A DNA stretch of 25,754 bases from NCBI GenBank assembly GCA_030743445.1, contig JASLSL010000012.1, forward strand, positions 1 through 25,754, written 5' to 3'. The notes below the pieces were generated by a model. That model ran no database searches. It saw nothing but the letters and a program-made list of their open reading frames with translations, and was not told where the DNA came from. This stretch comes from Alphaproteobacteria bacterium. Lineage in GTDB: Bacteria; Pseudomonadota; Alphaproteobacteria; UBA8366. Positions 1 to 7,975 of the stretch are shown here, one piece after another; the stretch's first letter is position 1, and every line of letters starts with the position of its first letter. The position numbers and the translations under genes are program-made.

Positions 1-118
1 TTCGTCATCCCCGCGAAAGCGGGGACCCATTCCGTTGAACCAACGAACTGCTCAAGCGGTCCGTTCGTTCGCCGGACTGGGTCCCGGATCGCTCCCTCGG
101 AGCGTCCGGGATGACGAA
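1..118. repeat. Palindromic intergenic repeat unit A (complete)
   Basis: The unit is bounded by perfect 11-base inverted ends, TTCGTCATCCC at 1-11 and GGGATGACGAA at 108-118. The left half folds as CCCCGC-GAAA-GCGGGG. The right half pairs CCCGGA with TCCGGG around an inner GCTCC/GGAGC stem. The same architecture recurs at 7162-7296 and in split or partial form at 11110-11201 and 11926-11962. Units of this CGTCATTCC type are common between genes in alphaproteobacteria (established knowledge). The first base of the window is already inside the unit, so the left boundary is not certain. Confidence 0.8.
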
Positions 119-187
119 TTATTATTTGATGCGAATTCACGGCGGAATGTCGGTCGCTTGATATCCGACTGGTAGGGGAGCTACACG

Positions 188-1210
188 ATGAAAAACAGCA
201 ACAGGCGGTGGGTGCTGGCGGCGCATCCGAAGGGCTTGCCGAAGGAAACCGACTGGCGGCTCGAGGAGGAGCCGGTGCCGGATCCGGGCGACGGCGAGAT
301 GCTGGTGCGCTCGATCTACCTCTCGGTCGATCCCTACATGCGGGGCCGCGTCAGCGATGCCAAGAACTACGCGGCGGGCGTCCAAATCGGCGAGGTGATG
401 CACGGTGGCGGGGTCGGCGAGGTGGTGCGCTCGAACCTGGACGGCTTCCGGCCCGGCGACATCGTCGAGAGCATGCGTTTCCATTGGCAGGAATTCGCGA
501 CGCTGAAGGCCGCCGGCACCCGCAAGGTCGACCCCTCGATCGCACCGATCCACACCGCGCTCTCGTGCCTCGGCATGCCGGGGCTGACTGCGTATTTCGC
601 GATGGAGACGATCGGCAAGCCGCAAGCGGGCGAGACCGTGCTGGTTTCCGCCGCCTCGGGTGCGGTCGGCCAGGTCGTCGGACAAATCGCCAAATTGCGC
701 GGCTGCCGCGCCGTCGCCGTCGCCGGCAGCGCGGAGAAGCTCGCCTGGTGCAAGGAGATCGGCTACGACGCCGGGATAAATTACAAGACCGCCGGCGATA
801 TCGGCGCCGCGGTTGCCGAGGCCTGCGCGCAAGGCGTCGACATTTATTTCGACAACACCGGCGGCGAGATCCACGACGCGGCGATGGACAACCTGGCGCT
901 CCACGCGCGGATCATCATCTGCGGCATGGTCTCGCGCGCCGCCGAGTTCGACGCGCCCGACATCGGCGAGCGCCAGATGCGCAAGCTGCTGGTCGCCCGG
1001 GCACGGATGGAAGGCTTCCTCGTCCTCGACCATATGGAGCGCACGCCCGAGGCGCTGGCCGAGCTCGCCGGCTGGTACAATGGCGGCCAGCTCAAGTTCC
1101 GCGAGGACATCGTGGCGGGCATCGAGAACGTGCCCACGGCGCTGCTGCGGCTCTTCAGTGGCGAGAACTTCGGCAAGCAGCTCGTCAAGGTCGGGGAGGA
1201 GGTCACATGA
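188..1210 (+). CDS. NADP-dependent oxidoreductase, zinc-independent MDR family (CurA/LTB4-dehydrogenase type)
   Basis: This 340-residue protein belongs to the medium-chain dehydrogenase/reductase branch that reduces the double bond of alpha,beta-unsaturated ketones or aldehydes with NADPH (curcumin reductase, leukotriene B4 12-hydroxydehydrogenase). Visible marks are the N-terminal SVDPYMRGR motif, a Rossmann loop VSAASGAVGQVVGQIA around residues 155-170, and the later FDNTGGEIHD segment. There are no zinc-ligand cysteine clusters, and the length fits the family (about 330-350). The ATG is preceded by AGGGGAGC at normal spacing. Its stop overlaps the start of the downstream carbamoylase gene in an ATGA, so the two are translationally coupled. 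The physiological substrate cannot be read from the sequence; the family call is firm. Confidence 0.9.
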   Translation: MKNSNRRWVLAAHPKGLPKETDWRLEEEPVPDPGDGEMLVRSIYLSVDPYMRGRVSDAKNYAAGVQIGEVMHGGGVGEVVRSNLDGFRPGDIVESMRFHWQEFATLKAAGTRKVDPSIAPIHTALSCLGMPGLTAYFAMETIGKPQAGETVLVSAASGAVGQVVGQIAKLRGCRAVAVAGSAEKLAWCKEIGYDAGINYKTAGDIGAAVAEACAQGVDIYFDNTGGEIHDAAMDNLALHARIIICGMVSRAAEFDAPDIGERQMRKLLVARARMEGFLVLDHMERTPEALAELAGWYNGGQLKFREDIVAGIENVPTALLRLFSGENFGKQLVKVGEEVT

Positions 1211-2130
1211 CCCGTATCGTGAATATCGCCGCGGCCCAGCTCGGCCCGATCGCGCGCGACGAGCCGCGTCAGTCGGCGGTCGCCCGGATGGTCGAGCTGA
1301 TGCGCCAAGCCAACGACCGCGACGCCGATCTGATCGTCTATCCCGAGCTGGCGCTGACCACCTTTTTTCCGCGCTGGCATTTCGAGGATCAAGACGACAT
1401 CGACGCGTTCTTCGAGCGCGAGATGCCGAACGCCGCGACCCGGCCGCTGTTCGATCTGGCCGCCGAGCTCGAAATCGGCTTCAACTTGGGTTACGCGGAA
1501 CTCGTCGAGCAGGATGGCCGGATGCGGCGCTTCAACACCTCGATCCTGGTCGACAAGAAAGCTGAGATCGTCGGCAAGTACCGCAAGGTCCACCTGCCGG
1601 GCCATGCGGAGCACGAGCCCTGGCGGCCGTTCCAGCACCTGGAGAAGGGCTATTTCGAGCCCGGCGACCTCGGCTTTCCGGTGTTCGAGACCATGGGCGG
1701 TGTGGTCGGCATGTGCATCTGCAACGACCGCCGCTGGCCCGAGACCTACCGGGTGCTCGGCCTACGCGGGGCGGAGATGATCCTCTTGGGCTACAACACG
1801 CCGCGGCATTTCCCGACCGATCCCAAGCTCGATCCACTGCAGGACTTCCACAGTCACCTGGTAATGCAGGCCGGCGCCTATCAGAACGGCGCATTCGTCG
1901 TCGGCGTCGCCAAGGCCGGCGTCGAGGAGGACTGCGAGCTGATCGCCGAGAGCTGCATCATCGCCCCCACCGGCGAGATGATCGCCAAGACCGAGACCAT
2001 GGACGACGAGGTAATCGTCGCCGAATGCGACCTGGACAGGGCGGCCGAGATGAAGGCGATCCGGTGGAACTTCCCGGTCAACCGGCAGGTCCATCACTAC
2101 GGGCCGATTACCGACGGGACGGGCAGTTAG
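1207..2130 (+). CDS. N-carbamoyl-D-amino-acid amidohydrolase (nitrilase superfamily)
   Basis: The predicted 307-residue enzyme hydrolyses an N-carbamoyl amino acid to the free amino acid, CO2 and ammonia, the last step of hydantoin breakdown. The Glu-Lys-Cys triad falls at Glu47 (VYPELALTTFF), Lys127 (GKYRKVHLPG) and Cys172 (CICNDRRWPE), the same numbers as in the Agrobacterium D-carbamoylase, and the RRWPETYRVLGLRGAE stretch is typical of that subfamily. The start was chosen because the ATG overlaps the upstream stop (ATGA) and the protein begins with the usual RIVNIAAAQLGP strand; the reading frame continues upstream only as a shadow of the oxidoreductase gene. No hydantoinase gene is visible nearby. 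A related C-N hydrolase with another carbamoyl or amide substrate is the alternative. Confidence 0.92.
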   Translation: MTRIVNIAAAQLGPIARDEPRQSAVARMVELMRQANDRDADLIVYPELALTTFFPRWHFEDQDDIDAFFEREMPNAATRPLFDLAAELEIGFNLGYAELVEQDGRMRRFNTSILVDKKAEIVGKYRKVHLPGHAEHEPWRPFQHLEKGYFEPGDLGFPVFETMGGVVGMCICNDRRWPETYRVLGLRGAEMILLGYNTPRHFPTDPKLDPLQDFHSHLVMQAGAYQNGAFVVGVAKAGVEEDCELIAESCIIAPTGEMIAKTETMDDEVIVAECDLDRAAEMKAIRWNFPVNRQVHHYGPITDGTGS

Positions 2131-2245
2131 CGCTGCCGATCCGACTTCACAAATGCGCGCCAAGCAATCAACTGGCCGTGATATGTGAATTGCGCCACAT
2201 ACCGACGACCTCCCGCGGTCCAGGGTACTCGCAGGAGGAACCGCA

Positions 2246-2434
2246 ATGACCTCGAAGCTGCACAGATTCGGCGAGCAGAACAAACGCTACCAGAACAGCA
2301 TGGCACAATCGCTGTTCGCCTGCCTGGGATGTGAAGACGCCATTGCGTTTTGCCGCGAGTCTGGCTGGGACGGTGTCATACGCTATCTGCTGCGACGCTG
2401 CCGGCTTGGCGACGATGATCGGACTATGCTCTAG
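2246..2434 (+). CDS. Small hypothetical protein (62 aa)
   Basis: I do not recognise this protein. It is supported by a strong ribosome binding site (GCAGGAGGAACCGCA) directly before the ATG. The product is mixed-charge with two Cys near the middle (FACLGCEDA), a third at FCRES, and a helical-looking CRESGWDGVIRYLLRRC stretch. There is no signal peptide or membrane segment. Its TAG stop overlaps the TAG stop of the opposing phosphatase gene in a CTAG palindrome at 2431-2434, so there is no room for a terminator between the two. A possible promoter region lies in the 115 bases after the carbamoylase gene. It could be a chance ORF, but the Shine-Dalgarno argues for translation. Confidence 0.55.
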   Translation: MTSKLHRFGEQNKRYQNSMAQSLFACLGCEDAIAFCRESGWDGVIRYLLRRCRLGDDDRTML

Positions 2435-3225
2435 TCGGCAGCGGCGTGTTGGGCGGCCTTCGCCTTGTAGCGGCAGAGCGCCAGGGTGATGTCGCCCGGC
2501 ACTTGCTTGGTCAGCTTGTTCGAGCGTAGGAACTCACGGATGCCGCGGTGCACGTCGCCGTCGTCGAACGCCCCCGCGGCGTAACTGTCGAGGGTGCGGA
2601 AGAACGGGTCGCGCAGCCCGCCGCCCGACCGGCTGAGCGAGACCGGCTGCAATCCACCGGTCGCGGCGCAGACGAACTCGACCGGCGTCTTGCGGACACA
2701 GACCTGCATGGTCTTGGGCGCCGTCTCGGTGAGAAGGTCGTCGGGCTCGCTCGCGTCGCCCTTGGCACAGGGCCGGAACAACAGGTCGTAGGCGCCCCCA
2801 GGCGCGCGGCAGACGATCACGCCGGCGCCGACTTGCATCGCCGCAAGGCCGGCCGGACCGGCGACGAAGGCGATCAACGTGCAGGCCAACTCATTGGTCC
2901 GCGCCACGTGGTTGAAGGCCGTGGCCTGTAGCTCGACCCGCGCGTTGTCGAGCACGCGCTCGAACAACGCCGTGGCATCCGCCTCGTCGGCCTTGGAGAA
3001 GACCGTTTCGATTTCGCCCGAGGCGCCGCGCAGCGTGGCGATCGCCGAGCGCACCGCCGTTTTGGCGCCGATATGCGACAAGGCGGCGCCATCGGCGCCA
3101 TCGGCGACAGCGCCGATCATCAGACCGCCCGCGAGCTTCTCGAGCTTGCCGTAGTCGCGGCACGGCTGTGCGCCGGCCCGAACCGGGCGCGCGCGGCGAT
3201 AATCGACGGCGCCAACCCAGCTCAT
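2431..3225 (-). CDS. PP2C-family serine/threonine protein phosphatase
   Basis: The 264-residue protein matches the compact PP2C-like phosphatase family (PP2C_2 type). The first metal-binding region is PCRDYGKLE around Asp24. The second is the signature AVADGADGAALSHIGA with Asp42, and it is followed by a long helix ending in TLRG. Members remove phosphate from Ser/Thr using two metal ions and often partner with a Ser/Thr kinase or FHA/VWA proteins, but no such partner lies in the window. The ATG is preceded on the minus strand by GGGAGCG. There is no signal peptide, so it is cytoplasmic. The C-terminal half, with FVCAATGGLQ, is less conserved. The gene faces the small ORF at 2246 tail to tail. 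Confidence 0.8.
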   Translation of the reverse strand: MSWVGAVDYRRARPVRAGAQPCRDYGKLEKLAGGLMIGAVADGADGAALSHIGAKTAVRSAIATLRGASGEIETVFSKADEADATALFERVLDNARVELQATAFNHVARTNELACTLIAFVAGPAGLAAMQVGAGVIVCRAPGGAYDLLFRPCAKGDASEPDDLLTETAPKTMQVCVRKTPVEFVCAATGGLQPVSLSRSGGGLRDPFFRTLDSYAAGAFDDGDVHRGIREFLRSNKLTKQVPGDITLALCRYKAKAAQHAAAD

Positions 3226-3670
3226 GGGGAACGCTCCCGCACGCCGCCCGGCGGCATGCGATACGGCAAGAATTCTATGCTCGAGATGTGGCGAATGTTT
3301 GCCTCCTCTCGAAAAACCTTGGCCTGGACTTGGCGATTTAAAGGAAAAGCACCAGTTTCAGCCTGCCCAATTCGATTTTTCTTAATTCACAGTTGAATAT
3401 ACGGACTGTTAAATAAATCCACAAGAAGTATTTACATGAACTCTTTGTACATAGCATGTATACGCAGAAAATACGCTCGAGAATTTGCTACCGGTACTAA
3501 GGAAGGATAGTTATCGAGCAACGAATTAATTCATGACTCATGTAATCGATTACGAGGCACAATTCGTGCGTACCGATCGAAGTACATTTGAGGGCGCATG
3601 TGCTGCGCCGCGGCTGTAATATGGTCCGGCATCGACGCCCGGAAGACGCCCGGGGCAGGCGGGAGAAATC
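3226..3670. promoter_or_regulatory. AT-rich intergenic region with clustered palindromes
   Basis: This 445-base stretch separates the divergent phosphatase and methyltransferase genes and is markedly more AT-rich than its surroundings between about 3280 and 3600. It holds three palindromes in a row that share their end bases: GAATTAATTC (3523-3532), CATGA-C-TCATG (3532-3542) and GTAATCGATTAC (3542-3553). These could be binding sites for dimeric regulators or part of the promoter of the methyltransferase gene. No credible ORF is present. Assignment of a regulator is not possible from the sequence. Confidence 0.45.
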
Positions 3671-4354
3671 ATGAAGGAATGTAGTAAATCCGTGATGCGG
3701 CGGCTCGCCGACCCGAACTTCGGGAACCGCTATTTCGTCGGAACGGGGATCGATATCGGCGGCGCGCCCGACCCGCTGAACGTTTACCAGGAGTTGTTCC
3801 CGCGGATGGGCGAAGTGCGGATTTGGGACCTCGCCGATGGCGACGCGCAAGTAATGGAGGGGGTCGAGGAGGAAACCTACGGCTTCGTTCATTCGAGCCA
3901 TTGTCTCGAGCATTTGCACGATCCGGACGAGGGGTTAGCCAATTGGTTTCGGATCCTGCGGCCCGGCGGTCATCTGGTCGCCACCTTCCCGGACGAGGAC
4001 CTCTACGAGCAGGGCACGTTCCCCAGCACCTACAACGCCGACCACAAATGGACCTTCACGATTCACAAGACGGAGTCGTGGAGCAGCAAGTCGAAGAACC
4101 TGTTGGAGATGGTGGATGCCCTCGGCCCGGCCGCCGACGTGCAGAAGATCGAGTTGTTGAACGCCTCGTTCCGGTATTCGCTGCCGCGGTTCGACCAGAC
4201 GCTGACGCCGATCGGCGAATGCGGCATCGAGGTCGTGGTCCGCAAGCGCCCGTTCGAGGAGATCGAGTACGGCGGCTGCCGGCCGCGGCCGGGTCAGGTC
4301 GGCGCGGACGGATTCAAGCTCCTGACCGGCTTCTCGTTGCCGAAACGCGATTAG
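3671..4354 (+). CDS. SAM-dependent class I methyltransferase
   Basis: The 227-residue protein shows a class I methyltransferase core. Motif I is GTGIDIGGAPDP near residues 25-36, and the acidic strand end is RIWDLADGD. A later strand with SSHCLEHLHDP is followed by the RILRPGGHLVATFPDED segment typical of Methyltransf_11-like enzymes. The GGAGAAATC before the ATG is a reasonable ribosome binding site. The downstream TPR/glycosyltransferase gene begins 16 bases after its stop, so the two probably form an operon and may act together on a cell-surface polysaccharide or glycoprotein. That role is inferred from context only; the methyl acceptor is unknown. Confidence 0.85.
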   Translation: MKECSKSVMRRLADPNFGNRYFVGTGIDIGGAPDPLNVYQELFPRMGEVRIWDLADGDAQVMEGVEEETYGFVHSSHCLEHLHDPDEGLANWFRILRPGGHLVATFPDEDLYEQGTFPSTYNADHKWTFTIHKTESWSSKSKNLLEMVDALGPAADVQKIELLNASFRYSLPRFDQTLTPIGECGIEVVVRKRPFEEIEYGGCRPRPGQVGADGFKLLTGFSLPKRD

Positions 4355-4370
4355 GCTACGCCACCCCGGA

Positions 4371-5891
4371 ATGACCGAAGACCAACTCACGCGCGCCATC
4401 GCCGATCACGATGCCGGCCGCCTCGAAGCCGCGGAAGAGGGTTACCGCGCGATCCTCGCCGAGGATCCCGACAACGCCGACGCGCTCCACATGCTCGGCG
4501 CCTTGCGTCTCAACACCGGCGACGCGGCGGGGGCCGAGGAGTTGATCGAGCGCGCGATCGAAATTCGTCCCGACGACGCCCGCTTCCACAACAGCCATGG
4601 CATCGTGTTGCAGGCGCTGGAGCGTTACGAGGACGCGCGCACCGCCTTCGAGCAGTCGCTCGCCGCCGCCCCCGACTACTCGGAAGCCTACGCCAATCTC
4701 GGCGCCCTGCTGCTCGACCGCAAGCGTTACGACGAGGCAGCCTTCGTCTTGCGCAAGGCGATGATCTATCAACCCGACCACATCACCGCCTGCAACAATC
4801 TCGGCCGCGCGCTGCTCTGGCTCGATCAGGCGGAAGAGGCGATCGGCCTGTTCCAGGCGGTGCTGCACATGCAGCCGGACCACGTCATGGCCCTCACCAA
4901 TCTCGGCGTCGGGCTCAACATGGCGGGCGATCACGAGGCGGCGCGCGAGGCCTTCGAGCGAGCGATCGAAATCGATCCCACGCAGATCGAGGCGCATGTC
5001 AATTTGGGCCAGACCCTGTTGTTGCTCGGCGACTTCGAGAACGGCTGGGCCGAGCAGGAATGGCGCTTGCGGCGCGCCGACTACCGCACCGAGTTCACCG
5101 CCCCACGTTGGCAGGGCGAGGATGTGGCCGGCAAGACCGTGATGTTGTGGACCGAGCAGGGGCTCGGCGACGCCATCCACTTCGCGCGTTACGCGCCGAT
5201 GGTCGCGGCCAAGGGCGCGCGCGTCGTGGTCGAGTGCGAACCCGCCCTGCATCGGTTGTTCCAAGCGGCCGAGGGCATCGCCGAGGTCGCCGAGACCGAG
5301 GCGGTGCATGGCTACGACTTCCACGCGCCGCTGATGAGCCTGCCGCTGGTCTTCGAAACCGATGCCGAATCGATTCCGGCAGAGGTTCCATATCTCGCGC
5401 GGCCGGCACCGATGGGATTGGGCCCCGGGGACGGCCCCAGGGTCGGCCCCAGGGTCGGATTGGTCTGGTCCGGCAATCCCAAGCATTCCCGCGATATCGC
5501 GCGCAGTCGACGGCTTTCCGAATTCGCGCCCTTGGCGCGGGTCGCCGGGGCGGCGTTCCTCTCCCTCCAGTTCGGGTCCGCCAGCGAAGAGACGCCGCCC
5601 GACGACATGGAGCTGATCGACCTTGTCCCGCGAATTGCCGATTTCCACGACACCGCGGCGGCGATGATGGCGCTCGACCTGGTGATCACCGTCGACACCG
5701 CCCCGGCGCATCTCGCCGGCGCGCTCGGCATGCCGGTCTGGGTGCTGTTGCCGGCGACGCCGGATTGGCGCTGGCTCCTGGGGCGCGACGACTGCCCGTG
5801 GTATCCGACCATGCGGCTGTTTCGCGAGGAAGGCGATTGGCCGGCGACCTTCGAGCGCGTCGCCGAAGCGCTGGCCGGCTTCAGCGGTTGA
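4371..5891 (+). CDS. TPR-repeat protein with C-terminal glycosyltransferase-like domain
   Basis: The 506-residue protein has about six or seven tetratricopeptide repeats in residues 1-240, with recurring patterns such as DNADALHMLGALRL and YSEAYANLGALLLD. A GT-B-like domain follows, containing RVGLVWSGNPKHSRD and ending with the diagnostic VDTAPAHLAGALGMPVWVLL segment seen in glycosyltransferase family 9/41-like proteins. There is no signal peptide, so it is cytoplasmic. Proteins of this build are common in alphaproteobacteria and are thought to glycosylate proteins or surface polymers, but few have been tested. An in-frame 12-bp tandem repeat (5421-5456) lengthens the linker just before the GT domain. 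The gene follows the methyltransferase by 16 bases. Confidence 0.87.
   Translation: MTEDQLTRAIADHDAGRLEAAEEGYRAILAEDPDNADALHMLGALRLNTGDAAGAEELIERAIEIRPDDARFHNSHGIVLQALERYEDARTAFEQSLAAAPDYSEAYANLGALLLDRKRYDEAAFVLRKAMIYQPDHITACNNLGRALLWLDQAEEAIGLFQAVLHMQPDHVMALTNLGVGLNMAGDHEAAREAFERAIEIDPTQIEAHVNLGQTLLLLGDFENGWAEQEWRLRRADYRTEFTAPRWQGEDVAGKTVMLWTEQGLGDAIHFARYAPMVAAKGARVVVECEPALHRLFQAAEGIAEVAETEAVHGYDFHAPLMSLPLVFETDAESIPAEVPYLARPAPMGLGPGDGPRVGPRVGLVWSGNPKHSRDIARSRRLSEFAPLARVAGAAFLSLQFGSASEETPPDDMELIDLVPRIADFHDTAAAMMALDLVITVDTAPAHLAGALGMPVWVLLPATPDWRWLLGRDDCPWYPTMRLFREEGDWPATFERVAEALAGFSG
5421..5456 (+). repeat. In-frame 12-bp tandem repeat (three copies)
   Basis: Three consecutive 12-mers occur, GGCCCCGGGGAC followed by two identical GGCCCCAGGGTC copies. 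They encode GPGD-GPRV-GPRV at the boundary between the TPR and glycosyltransferase-like domains. Because the unit is a multiple of three, copy-number change would alter linker length without breaking the frame. Confidence 0.85.
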
Positions 5892-5976
5892 GCTTGCGGC
5901 TGGCGCTCGGTGTCCAAGAAAGCTAAATCTGGTGTGTGGCGGTGGTGCGGGCCGCCCGAGAGAGGGAGCCGCAATC

Positions 5977-7095
5977 ATGCTGATCGGCGTGCCGAAGGAA
6001 ATCAAAACCCACGAATACCGGGTCGGTCTCGTGCCGCCCAGCGTGCGCGAGGTCGTCCACCACGGTCACGAGGTGTTGGTCGAAACCGGCGCGGGGCAAG
6101 GCATCGGCTTCGACGACGACGCCTATCGCGCCGTCGGCGCCACCATCGCCGAGGGCGCCTCGGAAGTCTTCAAGTCCGCCGAGATGATCGTCAAGGTCAA
6201 GGAGCCGCAGGCGGAAGAGTGCCATATGCTGCGCCAGGACCAGGTGCTGTTCACCTACCTGCATCTCGCGGCGGAGCCGGAGATGACCCGGCGCCTGGTC
6301 GAGGGCGGCTCGATCGCCATCGCCTACGAGACGGTGACGGACGAGGCCGGCCGCCTGCCGCTGCTCGCGCCGATGAGCGAAGTCGCCGGACGGATGAGCA
6401 TCCAGGTCGGCTGCCACTATCTCGAGAAGGAACAAGGCGGGGCCGGAATCCTGCTCTCGGGCGTGCCCGGCGTGCTGGCGGCCAATGTCTGCGTGATCGG
6501 CGGCGGGGTCGCCGGCGCCAGCGCGGCGCGCATGGCGATGGGTTACGAGGCCAAGGTCACCGTGCTCGACAAGTCGATTCCCCGGCTTGACGAGCTCGAC
6601 ATGCGCTTCGGGGCGCAGCTCAACACGCTGTATTCGACAGTCGACGCGGTCGAGCGCAACGTCGCCGACGCCGACCTGGTAATCGGCTCGGTGCTGGTGC
6701 CGGGTGCGGCCGCGCCCAAGGTCGTGACCGAGGCGATGATCAAGGCGATGCGCCCCGGCTCGGTGGTGGTCGACATCGCAATCGACCAGGGCGGCTGCAT
6801 GGAGACCTCGCGCCCGACGACCCATGCCGACCCGGTCTATACGGAGCACGGGGTGATCCACTATTGCGTCACCAATATGCCGGGCGCGGTGGCGCATACC
6901 TCGACCTTCGCCTTGAACAACGCGACCCTGCCCTACGTGATCACGCTCGCCGACAAGGGCTACCGGCAGGCGCTGGCCGACGATCCCGGGCTGATGGAAG
7001 GGCTCAACGTGCACGAGGGAAGGGTGACCTACGAGGCCGTCGCCCGCGACCTCCGCATGGACTACACCCCGGCGGTGGAAGCGATCGGCGGGTAG
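5977..7095 (+). CDS. ald: Alanine dehydrogenase
   Basis: The 372-residue enzyme catalyses reversible NAD-dependent deamination of L-alanine to pyruvate and ammonium. It starts with the family signature MLIGVPKEIKTHEYRVGLVP. The pyruvate- and catalysis-related residues Arg15, Lys75 (VKVKEP) and His96 (TYLHLAAE) fall at the same positions as in the characterised mycobacterial enzyme. The Rossmann motif VIGGGVAGASAARMAMG is intact, and the length matches the family (about 371). The ATG at 5977 follows GAGAGGGAGCC; upstream in-frame codons lack family similarity. It is the only gene between the TPR/GT gene and a palindromic repeat and probably has its own promoter in the 85-base gap. Confidence 0.97.
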   Translation: MLIGVPKEIKTHEYRVGLVPPSVREVVHHGHEVLVETGAGQGIGFDDDAYRAVGATIAEGASEVFKSAEMIVKVKEPQAEECHMLRQDQVLFTYLHLAAEPEMTRRLVEGGSIAIAYETVTDEAGRLPLLAPMSEVAGRMSIQVGCHYLEKEQGGAGILLSGVPGVLAANVCVIGGGVAGASAARMAMGYEAKVTVLDKSIPRLDELDMRFGAQLNTLYSTVDAVERNVADADLVIGSVLVPGAAAPKVVTEAMIKAMRPGSVVVDIAIDQGGCMETSRPTTHADPVYTEHGVIHYCVTNMPGAVAHTSTFALNNATLPYVITLADKGYRQALADDPGLMEGLNVHEGRVTYEAVARDLRMDYTPAVEAIGG

Positions 7096-7161
7096 GGCGC
7101 GATACTCGATTATATTGTTGCGGAGACGGGCCTCGTCCTCCTGCCCCAAATCACCCTCTAA

Positions 7162-7296
7162 CGTTATCCCGGCCGAATGAGCGAAGCGAGAGAGAGCCGG
7201 GACCCAGTCCTGAGGACAATCGGGTCGTCCGGTCACCTCGTGAGGTTGACGGAATGGGTCCCGGGTCTCGCCCCTTCGGGCTCGCCCGGGATGACG
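7162..7296. repeat. Palindromic intergenic repeat unit B
   Basis: This is a second unit of the family seen at 1-118. The left half begins CGTTATCCCGGC and returns as GCCGGGACCCA. The right half begins TGGGTCCCGGG and ends CCCGGGATGACG, with an inner GCCC-CTTC-GGGC stem. It lies in the 254-base gap downstream of alanine dehydrogenase and downstream of the convergent nitroreductase gene, so its hairpins might also block read-through, although no U-tract follows. Nothing else is seen in the gap. Confidence 0.8.
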
Positions 7297-7349
7297 GTTA
7301 TTTGGTAATCCCTCCTCATGGCTCGCGTGTCGAAGTATGAGGGCCTCTC

Positions 7350-7919
7350 CTACCCGGTCCACTCGGAGACGAAATCTTGCGCGTCGGGGCGGCGTTTGTC
7401 GCTGACCTGCTTGATCGGCGTGCCGAGATGGATGAAGGCGACGATCGCGTCGCTCGCCTGCAAGCCGAGCGCCGACTTGACGGTCGAATCGTAGGCGTTG
7501 GCGCCGGTCAGCATGATGGCGCCATAGCCCTTGGCCTGGGCCGCCAGCATGATGTTGTAGGCCGCCGTTCCGGTCGAGACGATCTGCTCGACCACCGGGA
7601 CCTTCTCGATACTGGGGTCGACCTTGGCGTAGGCGACGACGATCATCGGCGCGTGCAGCGGCCGGTTGCGTTCCTTCTCGATCGCCTCTTCGTCGGCCGC
7701 CGGGTCGCGCTTCTTCAGCGCGTCCACGAACACCTCGCCGAGCCTGGCCCGCGCCTCGCCGCGCACGATGAGGAACCGCCAGGGCTGCAGCGCGCCGTGG
7801 TCGGGCGCCCGCATCGCCGCCGCCAGGAGCTCGTCGAGGTCGGCGCCCTCGGGTGCCGGGTCGCCGAGCAGCTTGGGCGGCACTGAAATGCGCGACATCA
7901 GCGCTTGCATCGTGTCCAT
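7350..7919 (-). CDS. Nitroreductase family protein (YdjA type)
   Basis: The 189-residue flavoprotein resembles E. coli YdjA, a small FMN-dependent nitroreductase. It has the RAPDHGALQPWRFLIV segment near the N-terminus, RNRPLHAPMIVVAYAK in the middle, and the GYGAIMLTGANAYD and FIHLGTP segments. It would reduce nitro compounds or quinones with NAD(P)H; the natural substrate is unknown. The ATG at 7919 was chosen because GGAGGAGAGACC precedes it and similarity begins there; the open frame continues upstream only across the rhomboid gene in a shadow frame. It lies 56 bases downstream of the rhomboid gene on the same strand and may be co-transcribed with it. Confidence 0.92.
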   Translation of the reverse strand: MDTMQALMSRISVPPKLLGDPAPEGADLDELLAAAMRAPDHGALQPWRFLIVRGEARARLGEVFVDALKKRDPAADEEAIEKERNRPLHAPMIVVAYAKVDPSIEKVPVVEQIVSTGTAAYNIMLAAQAKGYGAIMLTGANAYDSTVKSALGLQASDAIVAFIHLGTPIKQVSDKRRPDAQDFVSEWTG

Positions 7920-7975
7920 GGTCTCTCCTCCGAACGCCTGACGGCTTTCTGTTTTACATGGCGCCGGCCGGCCTA

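Noticed and set aside
1..118. CRISPR-like repeat
   Set aside because: The palindromic units occur singly, kilobases apart, without regular spacers or cas genes.
4356..6005. Long minus-strand open frame of 549 codons opposite the TPR/glycosyltransferase gene
   Set aside because: Its product is rich in Arg, Gly, His and Val-Asp runs with no domain, which is the usual shadow of high-GC codon bias; the plus strand carries clear TPR and GT motifs.
5923..7362. Minus-strand open frame of 479 codons opposite alanine dehydrogenase
   Set aside because: It is an antisense shadow; alanine dehydrogenase on the plus strand has all catalytic residues.
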